A program made the translations under genes and the position numbers. 64,000 nucleotides of DNA from Streptomyces celluloflavus (GTDB lineage Bacteria; Actinomycetota; Actinomycetes; Streptomycetales; Streptomycetaceae), in assembly GCA_000720995.1 (NCBI GenBank), contig JOEL01000001.1, positions 371,686-435,685 on the forward strand. Direction: 5' to 3'. Under the pieces are notes generated by a model that was not told the origin of the DNA, ran no database searches, and saw only the letters and a list, made by a program, of their open reading frames with translations. This document shows, one piece after another, positions 60,536 through 64,000 of the stretch (its first letter is position 1; each line of letters opens with the position of its first letter).

Positions 60536-61753
60536 CTAAGGGGCGATGATCACCTCGTACCACTCCATCTCAAGGATGCGGTCCGCGACGACGGCTCGGC
60601 CGAGTTCGCCCCCTGCCCCCCTGTTCTCGGGCAGGGGCACATGAGCCCGGATACAGGGCGCGTTATTACCGTGGGGGCTGTCCCGTACGACATCGACGTG
60701 CCACACCCCGGCGGTCTTCCTGGGGATGATCTCCGTGCACTCGGAGCCGTTCGTGCCGCCCTGCACGGAGCTGGCGAAGGGAAACTCGTCGCAGGAGTCG
60801 TCCGTGACGCTGGGGTCCTTCTTGAACGGGTCCGGGGCCGCCGTGCACGACTGCCTGCGCTTCCTGGCCGCCTCCGTCTTCCCACCGGAATTACGCTGCA
60901 GCGGCTTCGTCTCGGTGCCGAAGTTGCCGCCCTTGAGGTTGCTCTGCGCCCACCCGTAGGCGATGGCGGCGGCCCCGTAGGCGGATTCGCGGATGGTCAC
61001 GTTGGCCAGGTGTCCCATCACGATGCAGCCGGGGTACTGGCCGACCTGCGCATCACAGCGCAGATCGTGACCGTTCCAGGTCACCGGGTTCGCAGGACCG
61101 CCGCCCGCCTCAAGGATGTCCCCGACCGATGTATAGGTGGGGGAGATGAACGAGTAATTGCCCTTGGTGACAGTGGAGGTGAAGGACAGGTTCCCGGTCC
61201 TCTCATCGCCCAGCTCCAGTTCGACGGGTGCGCCGCCCCAGGCCGGTGCGTCCACGGTGCACAGGCCGCTGCAGGTGGCGGACAGGTCCATCGACACGGT
61301 CTTCGCCTTGCCCTCCATCTTGGTGGCCTTGACGGCGATGTTCTCCGTCCACTTCCCGCTGGAGGAGCTCAGGCGAGCGAAGCTCACGGCCTCGACGACG
61401 GAGCGGCCTGTCTCCTTGCCCTTGGTGTCGAAGGCCCGGTTCGTGAGCGTCTCGCCCCAGCAGTAGTTGTGCCGGTCGGAGTCCCGGCCGTTGGCGCACG
61501 CACCATCCGAGACGCCGCGCACGATGCGTTCGGTGACAGTGTCAGGGGCGGCGAAGGGCACCGCCTCGGCGCAGGTCCAGCCGGTGCCCTGGCGGCGCGC
61601 CGGGGAGCCCGGGGCGGTGGCCTTGCATGTGCCGTAGCCCTTGGGGGCGGCCTTGGCGGGTGCGGCGGCGGCCGGTGAGGTGCCCAGGGCGAGGAGGGTC
61701 GCGGTGAGGGCGAGTGCAGCTATGGCCGCGAGCAGGTGTCTGACGCGTTTCAA
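60536..61753 (-). CDS. Secreted NucA/NucB-type deoxyribonuclease domain protein
   Basis: A 405-residue exported protein from TTG 61753 (GAGGGGAA upstream). Signal peptide (HLLAAIAALALTATLLALG, cleavage near AAAAP), a Cys-rich beta-type middle region, and a C-terminal domain with DDSCDEFPFASSVQGGTNGS, the hallmark of NucA/NucB DNases (CDEYPFAS). The EFPFAS variant keeps the Asp-Glu pair. Likely an extracellular DNase or a toxin-like secreted nuclease. It is divergent from the lectin-tailed protein gene. Confidence 0.82.
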   Translation of the reverse strand: MKRVRHLLAAIAALALTATLLALGTSPAAAAPAKAAPKGYGTCKATAPGSPARRQGTGWTCAEAVPFAAPDTVTERIVRGVSDGACANGRDSDRHNYCWGETLTNRAFDTKGKETGRSVVEAVSFARLSSSSGKWTENIAVKATKMEGKAKTVSMDLSATCSGLCTVDAPAWGGAPVELELGDERTGNLSFTSTVTKGNYSFISPTYTSVGDILEAGGGPANPVTWNGHDLRCDAQVGQYPGCIVMGHLANVTIRESAYGAAAIAYGWAQSNLKGGNFGTETKPLQRNSGGKTEAARKRRQSCTAAPDPFKKDPSVTDDSCDEFPFASSVQGGTNGSECTEIIPRKTAGVWHVDVVRDSPHGNNAPCIRAHVPLPENRGAGGELGRAVVADRILEMEWYEVIIAP

Positions 61754-61943
61754 AGGGTGGTTCCCCTCAATCGGTGGTGTAAGGGTCCATCAGGGATGGA
61801 ACCGGCCCAACGTCTGCGCGCACAGGGGCGGAATAAGTCCCTCCATGACCATTTTTGGCCCGTTGCGGGCTCACACCGCCACCCTCGTGGTCGCTACGTT
61901 CACCCCTTGACCGAACACACACAACCAGGGGGAAAGGGCAACG

Positions 61944-63209
61944 ATGCGCCCCACAAGACCCGTCAGCCGCATAGGCAGAACACTCATGGCCTGTGCCGCC
62001 TCGGCCGCTGTGGCCACCGTGGGACTTGCCGTCTCACCGGCCGCCGCCGCACCCGCCACCACCACGCAGGCCGAGCCCGGCGGCGCCTGCACGGCGGCCG
62101 ACCTCGGCACCCGGCACCCGTACATCAAGTCCTCCGAAGTGACCCCGACGATCACCCACTTCAAAGGCTGGTACGTCACCGAAGGCTCGACCGGTACCCA
62201 GTCCGTCAACACCAGCGTTCAGACGACCATCTCGGTGTCCGTCGGCCTCACCGGCAACGTCGAAGGCAGCTTCGAATTCGAGACCCTCGGCAAAGTCGGC
62301 GCGAGCCTGGGCCTGAACGTGCAGGTGAACTACACCTCCACCAGCAGCACGTCGACGTCCGTCACGTGGAACTTCCGCAATCCCGGCTATTACGGCCTCT
62401 ACAAGGGCACCAAGAAGGTCACCGGTACGTACGGCAGCCTCAATTGCAACCGCGTCCAACAGGGCGACGGCAGTTGGGCGCTGAAGTGGATCGAAGGGGC
62501 CGACACCGGCAGTTACACCACCTTCACCACCCTCGAAGAAGGCGCGGTGCGCTGCGAGGACAAGGTCCCCGCCAACAGCATCATGCGCAAGGCACAGGAC
62601 CTCCTCGACTGTGGCTCCGCCACCGCCACCGCGAAGCACCCGGCCGGGCCGGTCCCCTCGGCGAAAGCCGCCAAGGCCGGACACGAAGCCGAGAAAGCCG
62701 CCAAGGCTGAGAAGAGCGTGAAGGCCACCAGGAGCCAGGCCCCCGCCACGCGGGCCGCCCTGGACTGCCAACCTGCCGTCTACAAGATCGACGTCCCCGG
62801 CAAGCCTCTGAACTGGAGCGCACCGCTCCTGGCCAACGACGGCATCCGCCTGCGCGAATCCAACTGGACCAGCGCCCACCTGGACAACTGGCGGCTGTGC
62901 AACGTGACGGAGCGCAACGGGGTCATCGAGGCGTCCCTGTGGAACTGGGGCAACGGCGGATGCGCGACCGTCCCGGCGGACATCGCCAACCAGGAGCAGG
63001 CATACCTGACGACGGCCACCTGCGGGGAGGACGACCTTCAGCGGTTCTACATCTACCGCGACGTACCCGGCAGCTCGAAGATCGGTGTGCAGAACAAGTA
63101 CACCGGCTTCATGATGGGCCACGACCGGTACGCGGACGGGGAGTTGATCCGCCAGTACTCCAGCGGCAGGCAGGACGGTACGGGTACGTACACCCTGACC
63201 GGAGTCTGA
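61944..63209 (+). CDS. Secreted two-domain protein: beta-rich pore-like region and ricin-like C-terminus
   Basis: A 421-residue exported protein. Signal peptide (residues 1-36, ending SPAAAAP). Residues about 60-200 are Ser/Thr-rich beta strands (QSVNTSVQTTISVSVGLTGN, NVQVNYTSTSSTSTSVTWNF) like aerolysin or related beta-pore proteins, though the match is only by style. A Lys/Ala helical linker (about 235-275) joins a C-terminal ~150-residue domain ending in QNKYTGFMMGHDRYADG, similar to ricin-B beta-trefoil repeats. A GGGGAAAGGG site precedes ATG 61944. It is divergent from the NucA/NucB gene. Confidence 0.8.
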   Translation: MRPTRPVSRIGRTLMACAASAAVATVGLAVSPAAAAPATTTQAEPGGACTAADLGTRHPYIKSSEVTPTITHFKGWYVTEGSTGTQSVNTSVQTTISVSVGLTGNVEGSFEFETLGKVGASLGLNVQVNYTSTSSTSTSVTWNFRNPGYYGLYKGTKKVTGTYGSLNCNRVQQGDGSWALKWIEGADTGSYTTFTTLEEGAVRCEDKVPANSIMRKAQDLLDCGSATATAKHPAGPVPSAKAAKAGHEAEKAAKAEKSVKATRSQAPATRAALDCQPAVYKIDVPGKPLNWSAPLLANDGIRLRESNWTSAHLDNWRLCNVTERNGVIEASLWNWGNGGCATVPADIANQEQAYLTTATCGEDDLQRFYIYRDVPGSSKIGVQNKYTGFMMGHDRYADGELIRQYSSGRQDGTGTYTLTGV

Positions 63210-63499
63210 CAGCCCCCACCCCGTGAGCGCGGCCCCGCACGTGAACCCCCGGCCTCCCGGTTCCGTACGGGGCCTTCCGCCTCTCTACCCCGAGCCCAGC
63301 CTTGGGGACCGGCGCCCGTGGCCGAACGCCCTCTGTTGCATGCGGTAAACCCCGTCCTGGGCGGTTCGCGCTTCAACCCGACTAGAGAAGCGATGTCAAC
63401 GCATGTGCATGCGAGGCGTGTTGACGGTGGTCAACGAGTTCTCGTCTCGGTTCGTCACCGACCCGTCAGACAGGCCCTGGTGCCAGGGCCTGGGCCCGA
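63210..63499. other. Gene-free stretch
   Basis: No supported gene. A few short frames and GC-rich bases precede the truncated regulator fragment; no strong terminator was found for the lectin-tailed gene. Confidence 0.35.
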
Positions 63500-63835
63500 A
63501 TGGGGCGTACCCAAGGAGCACTTGCTGCCATTGAACGTTCGGACGACGTGTTCAGCCGGGCGAAGGCCGGCGAAGATGTCGCCTGGATGAGCTACTACGA
63601 CAACGCTCAGCACCATGGCGACACGGGCCACGCGTCCTTTGACCTAGCACTCTTGCCGGGACAGTCATCCGCCATGGCTACGTCGAGACTCCGTACCGCG
63701 ACCAACGAGCACGCCGACGATTACGAGCGCTCACGAGCTCTCTCCGGGACGAAGCCGGCCACCCTCATTATGGCCATGGCGGTTCTCAAGGAGGCCGTGT
63801 CGATCAGGCAGCGGGCTCTCGACGAAGTCGGCTGA
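63500..63835 (+). pseudogene. C-terminal fragment of an XRE-family, TPR-like regulator
   Basis: Reads AIERSDDVFSRAKAGEDVAW then MSYYDNAQHHGDTGHASFDL and ends VSIRQRALDEVG. This is the tail of the widespread Streptomyces XRE regulators that carry C-terminal helical repeats (WMxYYDxAQHxGDTGHAxFDLA). The HTH and most repeats are absent, and bases 63836-64000 contain no continuation or other gene. Confidence 0.65.
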
Positions 63836-64000
63836 CTCCGGTCGAAGAGGGCGATCGATGAAGTGACCAATCTTTCCGGGGCATCCGCGCGATACGCCGG
63901 CGACTGTGCGCCACGAACACAACGGGAGGTTTCGATGTAGACGAAGTCTTCCGACGTGGTGCTGCACTGGTGATGGAGGTAGGCCCTCCGAGACCGCCCA

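Overview
The window is high-GC DNA with GTG/TTG starts, many 4-base GTGA or ATGA stop/start overlaps, AfsR-type, XRE-ATPase, TetR, PucR and GlxA-like regulators, LAxTG-like anchors and DUF6801/DUF4232 exported proteins. This points to a Streptomyces or close relative, and the density of accessory genes, IS scraps and truncated genes suggests a chromosome-arm region. No tRNA, rRNA or CRISPR array was seen. All functional calls come from reading translations and motifs; no database search was run.

Region by region. (1) 1-7.3 kb, minus strand: edge of a natural-product cluster with an NRPS (runs off the left edge), a free-standing glutamate-synthase-type FMN protein, an AsnRS/asparagine-synthetase-like protein, both subunits of a B12-dependent glutamate (methylaspartate) mutase, and an XRE-ATPase regulator. 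A small secreted-type peptide gene and a large AfsR-type SARP follow (7.5-10.8 kb). (2) 11.2-19.1 kb, plus strand: a complete actinobacterial version of the poorly understood yhf operon (yhfZ, Y, U, T, php, S, X, W), with the same promoter/operator element in front of yhfZ and yhfY. (3) 19.4-23.2 kb: a decayed lactate permease, a dead IS5-type transposase, then a WXG100 / amidase-toxin / membrane-protein cassette bracketed by inverted repeats. (4) 23.3-36 kb: SHOCT-like protein, frameshifted DoxX, cupin and LysR pair, benzoylformate decarboxylase, a CitA/DcuS-type two-component system next to a NitT/TauT-type ABC transporter, and a methyltransferase/TetR pair. (5) 36-42 kb: DsbA-like protein and lipoprotein, a HINT-deaminase polymorphic toxin fragment with a predicted immunity gene, joined head to head with a 5'-truncated alpha/beta hydrolase, then an ANT-like nucleotidyltransferase. 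(6) 42.5-49 kb: quinone oxidoreductase and GlxA regulator, a DUF6801 surface protein, and a trypsin-NACHT-membrane protein encoded with a trypco2 protein, a predicted conflict/defence module. (7) 49.4-55.4 kb: a P450 catabolic operon (P450, NodB-type hydrolase, FAH-family hydrolase, ferredoxin, ferredoxin reductase) with a PucR-type regulator. (8) 56.4-64 kb: DUF4232 lipoprotein, NAD(P)-binding reductases, a TetR gene with a perfect operator palindrome, IS and integrase scraps, and a divergent pair of exported proteins (NucA/NucB-type nuclease; two-domain protein with a lectin-like tail).

The strongest leads for new biology are the yhf operon with its duplicated YhfZ-box promoter, the trypsin-NACHT/trypco2 module, the HINT-deaminase toxin fragment, the Esx-type amidase cassette, and the unusual gene set beside the glutamate mutase.
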